DNA of 64,000 bases from the NCBI GenBank assembly GCA_913019975.1, contig CAJWBH010000013.1, forward strand, positions 61,782 to 125,781, read 5' to 3'. Shown piece after piece: positions 34,857 through 44,280 of this stretch (positions are counted from its first letter, which is position 1; each line of letters begins with the position of its first letter). The notes beneath the pieces are model-generated. The model worked only from the letters and a program-made list of their open reading frames with translations, ran no database searches and was not told the DNA's origin. The position numbers were made by a program, and so were the translations under genes. The stretch comes from Thalassolituus maritimus (GTDB lineage: Bacteria; Pseudomonadota; Gammaproteobacteria; Pseudomonadales; Oceanobacteraceae).

Positions 34857-34943
34857 TCTGAGCGTTAGCGACAAGGCGCTAACTCAGATCATCTGGCACA
34901 GCTGAGGCGATGAGCTGCAAGGCATTTTTGAGCGAGTACCCAA
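34857..34943. repeat. Direct repeat copy 2 (about 87 bp)
   Basis: Second copy of the 34729-34816 unit. Here the first 32 bases form an almost perfect hairpin: TCTGAG(c)GTTAGCG, ACAAGG loop, CGCTAACTCAGA. Differences between the copies are scattered substitutions and one small indel, so the duplication is not recent. Confidence 0.85.
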
Positions 34944-35016
34944 GACATACCAGATTGGTAGGCGCAGGGACGAGCGAAAAAATAACACCGCAGATCGCGT
35001 CTCAGCGAGGCCAGAA

Positions 35017-35574
35017 TTAGATCTTACCAACCAGATCCAGTGAAGGAGCCAGAGTCTCGTCGCCTTCTTTCCACTTAGCAGGGCAAACCTGACCTGGGTT
35101 GTTGCGAACGTACTGAGCAGCTTTCACTTTACGCATCAGGTCGTCAGCGTCACGGCCGATACCTTCAGCAGTGATTTCCATTGCCTGGATAACACCGTCT
35201 GGATCGATCAGGAAAGTAGCACGGTCTGCCAGACCCTGGCCTGGACGCATTACACCGAAGTTGTTGGTGATAGTGCCGTTCTGGTCGCCCAGCATGTAGT
35301 ACTTGATCTTACCGATGGTTTCAGAAGCATCGTGCCATGCTTTGTGTACGAAGTGAGTATCGGTAGAAACAGAGAACACCTCTACGCCCAGCTTCTGCAA
35401 TTCTTCGTATTTGTCAGCCACATCACCCAGTTCAGTTGGGCAAACGAAAGTGAAGTCAGCTGGGTAGAAGAAGAAGATAGCCCACTTACCTTTTACGTCA
35501 GCGTCAGTTACGTCAACGAATTCGCCATCTTTGAATGCCGTTGCGCTAAATGGCTTAATTTCTGTATCGATCAT
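35017..35574 (-). CDS. ahpC: Alkyl hydroperoxide reductase subunit C (peroxiredoxin)
   Basis: 185-aa typical 2-Cys peroxiredoxin reducing H2O2 and organic peroxides. The peroxidatic Cys is C45 in [10 protein letters not shown], and the resolving Cys is C164 in [11 protein letters not shown]. Catalytic Thr and Arg are in PADFT and LADRATF. Codon use is strongly optimised, as in tkt. It is reduced by AhpF, whose gene lies 1.3 kb downstream beyond the repeat block and ParDE. An OxyR-like half palindrome lies upstream at 35661-35679. Confidence 0.96.
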   Translation of the reverse strand: MIDTEIKPFSATAFKDGEFVDVTDADVKGKWAIFFFYPADFTFVCPTELGDVADKYEELQKLGVEVFSVSTDTHFVHKAWHDASETIGKIKYYMLGDQNGTITNNFGVMRPGQGLADRATFLIDPDGVIQAMEITAEGIGRDADDLMRKVKAAQYVRNNPGQVCPAKWKEGDETLAPSLDLVGKI

Positions 35575-35660
35575 GGTGTTTCTCCATTAGGTTTATGTTT
35601 GAACGAGTTCCATACTAGAAGCATGGAGCTTATACGTTAAATTGATCTTTTCAAACCATC

Positions 35661-35679
35661 TGATAGCAATAGCCTATCA
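35661..35679 (-). promoter_or_regulatory. Candidate OxyR site upstream of ahpC
   Basis: TGATAG-N7-CTATCA, which contains ATAG-N7-CTAT, the spacing of one OxyR dimer contact. A second dimer contact at the expected distance was not found, and the internal bases depart from the classic consensus. It lies about 90 bp upstream of the ahpC start and next to a TTGAAA sequence that could be the -35 element. Confidence 0.5.
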
Positions 35680-35695
35680 AGCTACCAACACAGGA

Positions 35696-36805
35696 TTACC
35701 CTTGTGTGACACCCTGTGCGGCAGTCTCTCTGCGTGAGAGTTCCGCAGGCATGCTTTCGAGGTGCAATGTCCTTGTCGGAAAGGCACAGTCAGCACCACT
35801 CTCATGGATGATATCCATTATTTTGAGCAGTACGTCTTGCTTCACCTCATGGTAATGCACCCAGTCAGTAGTCTTAGTGAAGGTGTAAATAAAGAAATCA
35901 AGGCTCGACGCACCAAACGCATTAAAATTTACAATCATGGTCTGATCCTGATCGATCTCACCATGCTGGCGCAGCATGTCGCGTACTTTTTCCATGATGC
36001 CCCGTACGACTTGCGCATCCTGATAGCGCACACCAATGGTTTCATAGATGCGACGATTCAGCATCCGTGACGGGTTCTCTACTGAGATACTGGTGAACAC
36101 AGAGTTAGGGACATACAGCGGACGCTTATCGAATGTACGTATGCGGGTCACGCGAAAGCCGATGCTTTCGACCGTACCTTCAATTGAACGATCCGGTGAA
36201 CGTATCCAGTCACCTACCTTGAATGGCTTATCGAGATAGATAATCAGCGAACCGAAGAAGTTCGCCAGCAGATCTTTCGCCGCCAGACCAACAATCAGGC
36301 CGCCCATACCACCGAAGGCAAGAATCCCCGAGATTGAAATCCCCAACAACTGAAAAACCGGCAGTATGATGAGTATGGTCACGGCGAGCTTAGCCAGTTT
36401 GCCGACCAGCTGAACCGTCGTCGGGTCCATGCCACCTTCGAGTTGTTTTTCTTCGACGCGGTTAATTAAGCGCCACATGGCCCAGGCGGCAAGAATAATC
36501 AGCGATAACTGGCGCACCACCGAGATGCTGCCCTGCACTTCTTTATCGTAATACGCGGCGGTGATGTCTCCGGCCCAGGTCAGGCCAACCGCGACAATCA
36601 TCCAGTTAACTGGCACTGCAATCGCATTGATGACCACGTCGTCCCAGTGGTTCTCCGTGCTTGCGACAAGCTGTACCAGACGTTTGCGCAACATGCGCCA
36701 GAAAAGGCCTGCTATCAGTGTCAGAGTCAGAGCGATACCGACATTCCAGAACCATTCGTAGTCCTGACCCACCAGTTCGTTCCACCAGCTCATGTATATT
36801 TCCAT
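35696..36805 (-). CDS. MscS-family mechanosensitive channel (YbdG/YnaI-like)
   Basis: 369 aa. Hydrophobic segments lie near residues 22-38, 60-80, 95-112 and 135-155, ahead of the pore helix GISISGILAFGGMGGLIVGLAAKDLLANFFGSL. The beta domain follows (DKPFKVGDWIRSPDRSIEGTVESIGFRVTRIRTFDKRPLYVPNSVF) and then the C-terminal alpha/beta region. The Gly/Ala-rich pore helix and PNS motif are MscS hallmarks. It gates in response to membrane tension during osmotic downshock. ATG 36793 is an alternative start. Confidence 0.92.
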   Translation of the reverse strand: MEIYMSWWNELVGQDYEWFWNVGIALTLTLIAGLFWRMLRKRLVQLVASTENHWDDVVINAIAVPVNWMIVAVGLTWAGDITAAYYDKEVQGSISVVRQLSLIILAAWAMWRLINRVEEKQLEGGMDPTTVQLVGKLAKLAVTILIILPVFQLLGISISGILAFGGMGGLIVGLAAKDLLANFFGSLIIYLDKPFKVGDWIRSPDRSIEGTVESIGFRVTRIRTFDKRPLYVPNSVFTSISVENPSRMLNRRIYETIGVRYQDAQVVRGIMEKVRDMLRQHGEIDQDQTMIVNFNAFGASSLDFFIYTFTKTTDWVHYHEVKQDVLLKIMDIIHESGADCAFPTRTLHLESMPAELSRRETAAQGVTQG

Positions 36806-36822
36806 TACTTTGTATTCCTGAC

Positions 36823-37581
36823 TTATCCGGACGTTTTACCCGAGGCACCACCACGCTGGCGCACCGCTTCGAACAGACAGACACCGGTTGCTACTGACAC
36901 ATTCAGTGAGCTGACCTCACCGGCCATGGGGATCTTCACAAGGTGGTCGCAATGCTCTCGCGTCAGGCGACGCATGCCCGGGCCTTCAGCGCCCATGACC
37001 AACGCCAGAGGGCCTTTGCAGTCCTGCTGGTAAATCGTGGTGGTTGCTTCGCCCGCCGTACCAATAATCCAGATGCCACGCTCCTGCAGGTCTTTCATGG
37101 TCCGCGCCAGGTTCGTTACCTGAATATACGGCACTGCTTCTGCAGCGCCACAAGCGACTTTAGCAGCCACTGCCGTCAACGGTGCCGACTTGTCTTTCGG
37201 AGCGATGACCAGATGAATACCTGCCGCATCGGCGGTACGTAATACGGCCCCCAGGTTATGAGGGTCAGTCACGCCATCGAGAATCAATACAAACGGGTCG
37301 CCAGTGATGTTATCGAGGATATCCGGCAGGTGTTTTTCTGACTTCCCCTGCACGGGTTTTCTCAGTGCCACAATACCCTGATGGTTGCCTTCCGCCTTCT
37401 GGTTAAGCAACCCCTTATCGGCTTCCATGACGGACAAGCCTTCGGCCTCTGCCAGATCGAGGATTTTCTGCATTTTTGCATCAACCCGACCTTTCTGAAC
37501 CCAGATTTCCACCACTTGACCAGGGGATCGTTGCAGCAGTGTTGTAACGGCGTGGATGCCGTAAACCGATTCAAGCTTCAT
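36823..37581 (-). CDS. rlmB: 23S rRNA (guanosine-2'-O)-methyltransferase RlmB
   Basis: RlmB methylates the ribose of G2251 in the 23S rRNA peptidyl-transferase region. 252 aa: the SpoU substrate-binding N-terminus ([28 protein letters not shown]), then SPOUT motifs [46 protein letters not shown] and [19 protein letters not shown]. Its ATG immediately follows the rnr stop codon, the conserved rnr-rlmB operon. Confidence 0.95.
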   Translation of the reverse strand: MKLESVYGIHAVTTLLQRSPGQVVEIWVQKGRVDAKMQKILDLAEAEGLSVMEADKGLLNQKAEGNHQGIVALRKPVQGKSEKHLPDILDNITGDPFVLILDGVTDPHNLGAVLRTADAAGIHLVIAPKDKSAPLTAVAAKVACGAAEAVPYIQVTNLARTMKDLQERGIWIIGTAGEATTTIYQQDCKGPLALVMGAEGPGMRRLTREHCDHLVKIPMAGEVSSLNVSVATGVCLFEAVRQRGGASGKTSG

Positions 37582-40140
37582 TTATTTTTTCTTACGTGGA
37601 TTCTTCTTAGCGGTCGATTTAGAAGCAGCTTTGCCCGATGCTCCTGCACTTTTCTTAGCGTTCAGCTTCTGGCGTTTACTGGGCTTTTTCTTCGATGTTT
37701 TTTTGCTGTCGGCCCTGGTCGAGCCCGGTCCGCCTGATTTACCTGAACCGGCTTTCTTTTTACCCGGATTCATCAGCTCTTCTTTGGTCATGCCCTTTTT
37801 CTCGCCCGCCTTGCCACCAGCAGGGCGCTTGCGCGGTAAGCGAGCGGGTTTCGGCATATCCAGGCTATCAGCACTCCGTCCGGCATTAACAGGCGCGGTA
37901 GTTAATTCGAAGTCGACCTTGCGATCATCCAGATCAACGCCAACCACTTTCACCCAGATGTTGTCACCGAGACGGAAGCTGCGACGCGTGCGCTCGCCGA
38001 TAAGACGATGCTTAACCGCATCGAACTGATAGAAATCATTCTGCAGTGTGCTGACATGCACGAGGCCTTCGACGTAAACATTTTTAAGTTCAACGAATAA
38101 ACCGAACCCTGTTACGGCAGAAATAACACCTTCAAAATCTTCACCCACTTTGTCGCGGATATATTCACACTTCAGGAAGTCGGTGACATCACGGGTAGCA
38201 TCGTCTGCGCGGCGCTCGGCCATAGAGCAGTGCTCGCCCATATTGACCATGGCCTGCAGGTCGTATGGATAAATCGTACGTTTGGCCATGTTCTTCGTGC
38301 CTTCTGCGCGAAGTACGTGCTTACACTCCTGCTCACTGCGGATAACGCTGCGGATACCGCGATGAACCAGAAGGTCCGGGTAGCGACGGATCGGTGACGT
38401 AAAGTGCGTGTACGCTTTGTACGCCAGACCAAAGTGACCTTCGTTCTCAGGCTCGTACTTCGCCTGACTGAGTGAGCGCAGTAGCACCGTCTGTATTAAG
38501 TGCGAATCCGGGCGCTTTTCAATCTGGCTGAGCAGCGTCTGGTAATCCTTAGGCGCAGGATCTTTACCGTTTGGCATCGTCAGCCCCATTTCACCGAGGA
38601 AAGCGCCGAGGTTTTCGAGCTTCTCTGAACTTGGGCCTTTGTGAACGCGGTACAGTGCCGGAATCTCATAACGAGTGAAGAAATCAGCCGCACAGACGTT
38701 CGCCGCCAACATGCACTCTTCAATCAGCATGTGTGCGTGATGGCGCTCGGTCGGTACAATTTCCTGAATCTTGCGTTCTGCATCGAACACGATACGGGTT
38801 TCGACCGAATCAAAATCCATCGCACCACGGACTTCACGCTGCTCGCGGAGAATATGAAATAAGCGATACAACTCATCGACGTGAGGCACGACATCGGCGT
38901 AATGTTCACGCCATTGGGCCTGAGTCTCTTTGTCGGCATCCGGATTAATCATGTCCCAGACTTTGTTGTACGTCAGGCGGGCATGGGAGTGAATAATCCC
39001 TTCCATAAACTTGTAGCCTGAAATACGCCCGGCTTTGGAGATGGTCATTTCACAGACCATGGTCAGGCGGTCGACGTGCGGGTTCAGAGAACACAAACCA
39101 TTGGACAGTTTCTCTGGCAGCATCGGTACAACGAAGCCCGGAAAATACACCGACGTCGCGCGCTGATACGCCTCATTATCGAGGGGAGATTTCACCTTCA
39201 CATAATGCGAGACATCGGCAATGGCCACCCATAAGCGCCAGCCACCAGTGTTCTTGTTGCGCTCGCAGTACACAGCATCGTCGAAGTCGCGGGCGTCTTC
39301 ACCGTCAATAGTGACGAATGGCAGATGACGTAGATCGATGCGGTTTTTCTTGTCTGCTGCTTTTACCTGATCCGGAATTTTCTTAGTTTCAGCCTCGACT
39401 TCCTCTGGCCATTCGTGAGGAATATTGTGGCTTCGGATCGCCACGTCGATTTCCATACCCGGCGCAAGATGTTCGCCCAGTACCTCAATGACTTCCCCCA
39501 CCGGCAGACCTTTCGGTGACGGCTGACGGGTAATATTCGCCACAACGAACTGACCGTGCTCCGCACCGTTACGGCCATCCGCCGGAATCAGAACTTCCAT
39601 CGAAATGCGTTTGTTGTCGGGTTGTAGAATGCCCACGCCCGACTCTTCGAAGTAACGCCCAACGATCTGCTGCGTGTTGCGCTGTAAAACCTCAACGATC
39701 TTACCTTCCGGGCGACCACGACGATCCAGCCCCAGAATCTGCACAGCGACCTTGTCCCCATGGAAAACCTTCCGCATCTGTCGATTCGACAGATAGACGT
39801 CATCACCTTCGTCACGCAGCACAAAACCGAAACCATCACGATGCCCCATGACGGTGCCCTGTACCAGGTCGACCTTTTTCATCGGCATAAACTGATTACG
39901 ACGGTTGCTGATCAGCTGGCCATCCCGGCACATGGCAATCAGACGACGACGCACTGCTTCAACGCGATCTTCGTCGGTCTCCCCAAGTACTTCACAGACT
40001 TCAGGGTGCGTCAGGGGGCTGGGCGCTTCTTCAAGCACCATCAAGAGTGCGTCGCGGCTCGCCACCGGGTTGTCGTATTTTTCAGCCTCAGCGGCAGCAT
40101 TCGGGTCTTTGAAGGTTTTTGTCTTCTTGGTATCGCTCAA
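37582..40140 (-). CDS. rnr: Ribonuclease R
   Basis: RNase R is a processive 3'-5' exoribonuclease that degrades structured RNA and takes part in rRNA quality control and tmRNA tagging. 852 aa: N-terminal helix-turn-helix and cold-shock domains, then the RNB catalytic domain with the metal-binding DGEDARDFDDAVYCER near 280-295 and the HYVKVKSPLDNEAYQRATSVYFPG segment, then an S1 domain (DFEGVISAVTGFGLFVELKNVYVEGLVHV). The tail from about 755 is very Lys/Ser-rich and low-complexity, longer than in many relatives. It is cotranscribed with rlmB. Confidence 0.95.
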   Translation of the reverse strand: MSDTKKTKTFKDPNAAAEAEKYDNPVASRDALLMVLEEAPSPLTHPEVCEVLGETDEDRVEAVRRRLIAMCRDGQLISNRRNQFMPMKKVDLVQGTVMGHRDGFGFVLRDEGDDVYLSNRQMRKVFHGDKVAVQILGLDRRGRPEGKIVEVLQRNTQQIVGRYFEESGVGILQPDNKRISMEVLIPADGRNGAEHGQFVVANITRQPSPKGLPVGEVIEVLGEHLAPGMEIDVAIRSHNIPHEWPEEVEAETKKIPDQVKAADKKNRIDLRHLPFVTIDGEDARDFDDAVYCERNKNTGGWRLWVAIADVSHYVKVKSPLDNEAYQRATSVYFPGFVVPMLPEKLSNGLCSLNPHVDRLTMVCEMTISKAGRISGYKFMEGIIHSHARLTYNKVWDMINPDADKETQAQWREHYADVVPHVDELYRLFHILREQREVRGAMDFDSVETRIVFDAERKIQEIVPTERHHAHMLIEECMLAANVCAADFFTRYEIPALYRVHKGPSSEKLENLGAFLGEMGLTMPNGKDPAPKDYQTLLSQIEKRPDSHLIQTVLLRSLSQAKYEPENEGHFGLAYKAYTHFTSPIRRYPDLLVHRGIRSVIRSEQECKHVLRAEGTKNMAKRTIYPYDLQAMVNMGEHCSMAERRADDATRDVTDFLKCEYIRDKVGEDFEGVISAVTGFGLFVELKNVYVEGLVHVSTLQNDFYQFDAVKHRLIGERTRRSFRLGDNIWVKVVGVDLDDRKVDFELTTAPVNAGRSADSLDMPKPARLPRKRPAGGKAGEKKGMTKEELMNPGKKKAGSGKSGGPGSTRADSKKTSKKKPSKRQKLNAKKSAGASGKAASKSTAKKNPRKKK

Positions 40141-40242
40141 GCGATCACTCCTGGAAGGAAAAGTTTGGGTCAGTATACAGCACGGGCGCAGTGTTCAAAG
40201 GCCCCATGCAGGCACAGAAGGCTCAACGAGCTACGTCCGGGT

Positions 40243-40614
40243 TCATAACGCCTTGAAATTGATCTGTGAGGATTCACGACTCTTACCCGCAGCTTCCAGC
40301 CGGTCAAGGTAGTCCTGCCAGAGCGTATCCTGGTTGAGACACAGATGGTGCAGATACTTCCAGTCGTAAAGCCCGGAGTCATGTCCATCGTCGAAAGTCA
40401 GCTTGAGTGCATAGTTACCGGCTGGCTCCATGCTCAGCAAACCGACGTCTTTCTTGCCAAACTGCAGCACTTCATTGCCGACACCATGCCCACGCACTTC
40501 GGCTGACGGTGACAGCACACGCAGCATTTCAAAGCTGAGCTCGTACTCAACACCGGCGTAAGTCAATGCAACGCAGCGACTGGATTTCTTTACTTTGATG
40601 GCTTCAGGGACCAC
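40243..40614 (-). CDS. DUF971 protein (GBBH-like N-terminal domain)
   Basis: A 123-aa single-domain DUF971 protein: AIKVKKSSRCVALTYAGVEYELSFEMLRVLSPSAEVRGHG, then KDVGLLSMEPAGNYALKLTFDDGHDSGLYDWKYLHHLC. The fold matches the N-terminal domain of gamma-butyrobetaine hydroxylase. Function is unknown; homologues are commonly encoded directly after hslVU in gammaproteobacteria. Here it is separated from hslU by a decayed chemoreceptor gene on the opposite strand, so the operon has been split. Confidence 0.88.
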   Translation of the reverse strand: MVPEAIKVKKSSRCVALTYAGVEYELSFEMLRVLSPSAEVRGHGVGNEVLQFGKKDVGLLSMEPAGNYALKLTFDDGHDSGLYDWKYLHHLCLNQDTLWQDYLDRLEAAGKSRESSQINFKAL

Positions 40615-40707
40615 ATAGACTCCAAATTACAATTTAACCAGCAGACCTGGTTTCAACTTCTATACTCATTTCAATTCCTAAGTTTACTATCCCGGAGATG
40701 CTACGCC

Positions 40708-41398
40708 ATGACATTTCTGCGAAACCTGTCCATTCGCGCCCGCTTATGGCTGATAATGGCCGCTGCACGGATCTGTATCCTACTCCTCGAAGCAAAAGCA
40801 CTGAGAAGTCAGTACGATGTTATGTTCGCTGCCGAATACACCGCCAAAGAAAACACCGCTAAGTCACTCGTGAACAGTGCCCATAGCCTGCTGGAACGCT
40901 ATCAACGCATGGTTCGGGAAGGCGTATTAAGTGAAGAAGGTGCCAAAGAGGCTGCACTGGATGCTCTGCGTTCACTTCGCGATGGTAATATCTATTTCTG
41001 GGTGCACGACCGCTCCCCGGTTGCGTCACACCATGAGTAGTATTGCCAAAGGAGACGGTGATCTTACCCAACGGATTCCAATCACTGGCGAGGAAGAAAT
41101 CACACGACTTAGTCAATCCTTCAATCAGTTTATCAGTCAGATTCACGACATTATCCGTGAAAGTGTGAATGCCACCAACGAAGTCGCATCACTGGGACGT
41201 GAGATCGCGGCAATGGGCTCAGAGACACGAAAACTGAATGCCGAACAGATGCAGGAAAGCGACCACGTCGCCACAGGCGCAACCGAGATGAGTCAGACCA
41301 TTCAGGAAATTGCTGATAACGCCGACAAGGCCGCTGATGCCGTGAAAAATGCAGCAACAGACTGTCTGAGCAGATTGCTCGTTTCAGAATATAGATAA
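40708..41398 (+). pseudogene. Decayed methyl-accepting chemotaxis protein
   Basis: Two frames carry pieces of one chemoreceptor. At 40708-41040 (110 aa; CGGAG site, ATG) are the N-terminus, a degraded TM1 (RARLWLIMAAARICILLL) and the first half of an sCache sensor domain ending DGNIYFWVHDRSPV. The second frame (from about 41020 to 41398) carries the end of HAMP (HTMSSIAKGDGDLTQRIPITGEEEITRLSQSFNQFI) and the start of the signalling domain (MQESDHVATGATEMSQTIQEIADNADKAA). The rest of the sensor, TM2 and the whole hairpin tip are missing. The cause is an internal deletion with a frame change and a 3' truncation. It cannot signal. Confidence 0.88.
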
Positions 41399-41400
41399 CG

Positions 41401-41432
41401 AAAAAGCCCCCGTTTAAACGGGGGCTTTTTTT
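41401..41432. terminator. Bidirectional terminator after hslU
   Basis: A perfect hairpin: GCCCCCGTT/AACGGGGGC with A and T tracts on both sides. It serves hslU on the minus strand and the MCP remnant on the plus. Confidence 0.93.
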
Positions 41433-41447
41433 ATAAGTGCTGCATTA

Positions 41448-42791
41448 TCAGAGAATAAACTTACTCAAATCCTGATCCTGTGCCAGAGCACCCAGCTTCT
41501 GATCGACGTAAGCTCCGTCAATGGTCACTTGTTCGGTCAGGTCCGTTGCGTCAAACGACACACTCTCGAGCAGGCGTTCCATCAGTGTATGCAGGCGGCG
41601 GGCGCCGATGTTCTCGGTGCTCTCGTTGACCTGATAAGCGATCTCCGCCAGGCGTTTAATACCATCCGCAGTGAAGTCGATGTCCAACCCTTCGGTCTTC
41701 ATCAGCGCTTTGTACTGCACTGTTAAAGACGCGTTAGGCTCGGTCAGAATGCGTTCAAAATCGTGCGGAGTGAGCGCCTCAAGCTCAACACGGATAGGCA
41801 GACGGCCCTGAAGCTCGGGAATCAGATCCGAAGGCCGTGCAAGATGGAACGCGCCCGAGGCAACAAACAGAATATGGTCTGTTTTCACCATACCGTGCTT
41901 GGTGCTGACAGTGCAGCCTTCGATCAACGGTAGGAGGTCGCGCTGCACCCCTTCGCGGGATACATCGCCACCAGAACCGCTGTCCTGACGCTTAGCGACT
42001 TTATCGATTTCATCAATAAAGACGATACCGTTCTGTTCGACCAACTCCAGCGCACGGACTTTCAGCTCTTCCATGTTCAGTAGGTTGCCGGCTTCCTCAT
42101 CGCAGATCTGCTTAAAGGCATCCGCAATTTTCATCTTACGCTTGGACTTTTTATCACCGCCCAGGTTGGCAAACATGTTCTGCAACTGGCTGGTCATCTC
42201 TTCCATACCTGGAGGTGTCATGATTTCTACACCGGCAGTATTCACCTGAGCGACATCGATCTCGATTTCTTTATCATCAAGGTCACCGTTGCGCAGTTTA
42301 CGACGGAAAACCTGGCGCGCGGAGCTGTCTTCCTGCTTAGGTTCTTCGGTCGTGTCCCAGCTGGTAGAGGATCGGGCCGGTGGCAGCAACACATCGAGAA
42401 TGCGCTCTTCAGCGAGTTCTTCGGCGCGGGTGCGTACCTTTTTCATTTCCTGCTCACGCAGAAGCTTGATCCCAGTTTCGACTAAATCACGGATAATGGA
42501 TTCTACGTCCTTACCCACGTAACCCACTTCAGTAAACTTGGTGGCTTCCACTTTGATAAAAGGCGCATTCGCAAGCTTAGCCAGACGGCGGGCAATCTCA
42601 GTTTTACCCACACCGGTCGGGCCAATCATCAGAATATTCTTTGGCGTGACTTCATCACGCAGCTCTGGCTCAAGCTGCATACGGCGCCAACGATTACGCA
42701 GGGCAATAGCCACAGAGCGTTTGGCATCATTCTGACCGATGATGTGTTGATCCAGTGCGTGGACGATTTCGCGAGGTGTCATCTGGCTCAT
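41448..42791 (-). CDS. hslU: ATP-dependent protease ATPase subunit HslU
   Basis: HslU (ClpY) is the AAA+ unfoldase ring that feeds HslV. 447 aa: [34 protein letters not shown] at the N-terminus, Walker A GPTGVGKT at 57-64, the pore GYVGKDVES motif, an I-domain near 110-240, Walker [12 protein letters not shown], and the C-terminal SKFIL tail that inserts into HslV to activate it. It overlaps the hslV stop by four bases. Confidence 0.97.
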   Translation of the reverse strand: MSQMTPREIVHALDQHIIGQNDAKRSVAIALRNRWRRMQLEPELRDEVTPKNILMIGPTGVGKTEIARRLAKLANAPFIKVEATKFTEVGYVGKDVESIIRDLVETGIKLLREQEMKKVRTRAEELAEERILDVLLPPARSSTSWDTTEEPKQEDSSARQVFRRKLRNGDLDDKEIEIDVAQVNTAGVEIMTPPGMEEMTSQLQNMFANLGGDKKSKRKMKIADAFKQICDEEAGNLLNMEELKVRALELVEQNGIVFIDEIDKVAKRQDSGSGGDVSREGVQRDLLPLIEGCTVSTKHGMVKTDHILFVASGAFHLARPSDLIPELQGRLPIRVELEALTPHDFERILTEPNASLTVQYKALMKTEGLDIDFTADGIKRLAEIAYQVNESTENIGARRLHTLMERLLESVSFDATDLTEQVTIDGAYVDQKLGALAQDQDLSKFIL

Positions 42792-43348
42792 GCATTTGCT
42801 CCTGAAGTGTCGCCGGTTACATCGCTCTCTTTCAGCGACTCAATGGTCAGGTTGGTATTGGTGAACACGCAGATTTCGCCAGCAATATTAAGGCTCTTCT
42901 CGACGATATCACGAGCGCCAAGCTCGGTGTTTTCCAACAAGGCACGAGCCGAAGCCAATGCATAATTACCACCTGATCCAACACCGATCAGGTCATCCTC
43001 GGGCTGCAGTACGTCGCCATTGCCGGTAATAATCAGAGAGGCGGTGTGGTCTGCCACGGCCAGAATAGCTTCGAGCTTGCGCAGAGCACGGTCTGAGCGC
43101 CACTCTTTTGCCAGCTCAACGGCTGCACGGGTCAACTGACCACCATGCTGCTGCAGCTGGGCTTCAAACTTTTCAAACAGGGTAAAAGCGTCAGCAGTGC
43201 CACCAGCGAAACCTGCGAGGACTTTACCGTCGTATAAGCGGCGGACTTTGCGGGCATTGCCTTTCATTACGGTATTGCCCAGTGAAACCTGACCGTCGCC
43301 TCCAATGACGACTTCGTCGCCACGGCGCACGGATACAATCGTTGTCAT
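42788..43348 (-). CDS. hslV: ATP-dependent protease proteolytic subunit HslV
   Basis: A 186-aa threonine protease (ClpQ), proteasome-beta-like. After Met removal Thr is N-terminal ([38 protein letters not shown]), giving the nucleophile. [16 protein letters not shown] and [15 protein letters not shown]-type motifs are present. Its stop overlaps the hslU start (ATGA). HslVU degrades misfolded and regulatory proteins under heat shock. Confidence 0.97.
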   Translation of the reverse strand: MTTIVSVRRGDEVVIGGDGQVSLGNTVMKGNARKVRRLYDGKVLAGFAGGTADAFTLFEKFEAQLQQHGGQLTRAAVELAKEWRSDRALRKLEAILAVADHTASLIITGNGDVLQPEDDLIGVGSGGNYALASARALLENTELGARDIVEKSLNIAGEICVFTNTNLTIESLKESDVTGDTSGANA

Positions 43349-43455
43349 GACTCTGTACCTTGTGTCTCAGATGTAAATGATGTGTCGCTTTCGGTACAGA
43401 TGGGGGCAGAAACCGGCATTTCAAGCAGAAGATCTGCCGGTAACCGTTAGACAGG

Positions 43456-44280
43456 TCACCGTGCCTGGTTGATCGCGTTGCAGAGTAGCGCCAGGCCTTC
43501 CGTCGCCCGCGGGCCAGAACGCAGCAGCGCTGAGCTGTTTACCGGAATAAGGTGCCCCTCCCTGACAGCAGCGACGGATGGCCATTCGCTCCACAAAGCC
43601 TCTTTCGAGTTCACCACGTTCGTGTGGCTCGACATAATGATGACCTCAGGGTCGCGGGCAATCACACTCTCAAAAGCCACAACGGGGTAGTGTGACGGTG
43701 CTTTGCCAAACACATTGTCACCGCCGCAATCTTTGATCAGAGCATCGACCCAGCTGCCTTGCCCGACCGTGCGCAATGGCTCGTAAGATAACTGGTAAAA
43801 AACCCGGACAGGATCGGCATTGGCGAACTGATGCTTTAGTGCGCTGTAGCGGTCACGAAAACGACCTGCCGCTTCTTTCCCAGCCTGAGGTTCTCCAACG
43901 GCGCTACCCAAACGCTCCATATCATCAGCTACGGCATCCATCGTTTTGGGGTCGATGTAAAGAACATTCACCCCAAGCGCTTCAAGCTTCTGAAGATCAG
44001 ATTCTTTATTGCCACTCTTCCATGCCACGACAATATCGGGCTGTAACGCGATAAGCGCCTCGATATTAATACCGGCGTAACTACCAATACGCGGAATAGC
44101 TTTTGCCGCTTCAGGGAAGTCTGCCCACTCGACGGTACCCACAACCCTTTTACCAAGACCCATTTCAAACAGCATCTCGGTCGAAGACGGGGACAGGGCA
44201 ACGATTCGCTCTATCGGTTTCGATGCTACTGCGAAACACGCACACAGCATCAATGCGAAAGCAAAGAAGCAGCGGATCAC
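43456..44280 (-). CDS. btuF: Periplasmic cobalamin-binding protein BtuF
   Basis: 274 aa. It has a signal peptide at 1-20 (IRCFFAFALMLCACFAVASK), then the class III binding-protein fold: IERIVALSPSSTEMLFEMGLGKRVVGTVEWADFPEAAKAIPRIGSYAGINIEALIALQPDIVVAW, a long central helix, then a second lobe. The WADFP and IPRIGSYAGINIEALIALQPDIV segments are typical of BtuF. The GTG start overlaps the cobO stop (GTGA at 44277-44280). It delivers B12 to BtuCD and is the last gene of the riboswitch-controlled operon. Confidence 0.92.
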   Translation of the reverse strand: MIRCFFAFALMLCACFAVASKPIERIVALSPSSTEMLFEMGLGKRVVGTVEWADFPEAAKAIPRIGSYAGINIEALIALQPDIVVAWKSGNKESDLQKLEALGVNVLYIDPKTMDAVADDMERLGSAVGEPQAGKEAAGRFRDRYSALKHQFANADPVRVFYQLSYEPLRTVGQGSWVDALIKDCGGDNVFGKAPSHYPVVAFESVIARDPEVIIMSSHTNVVNSKEALWSEWPSVAAVREGHLIPVNSSALLRSGPRATEGLALLCNAINQAR

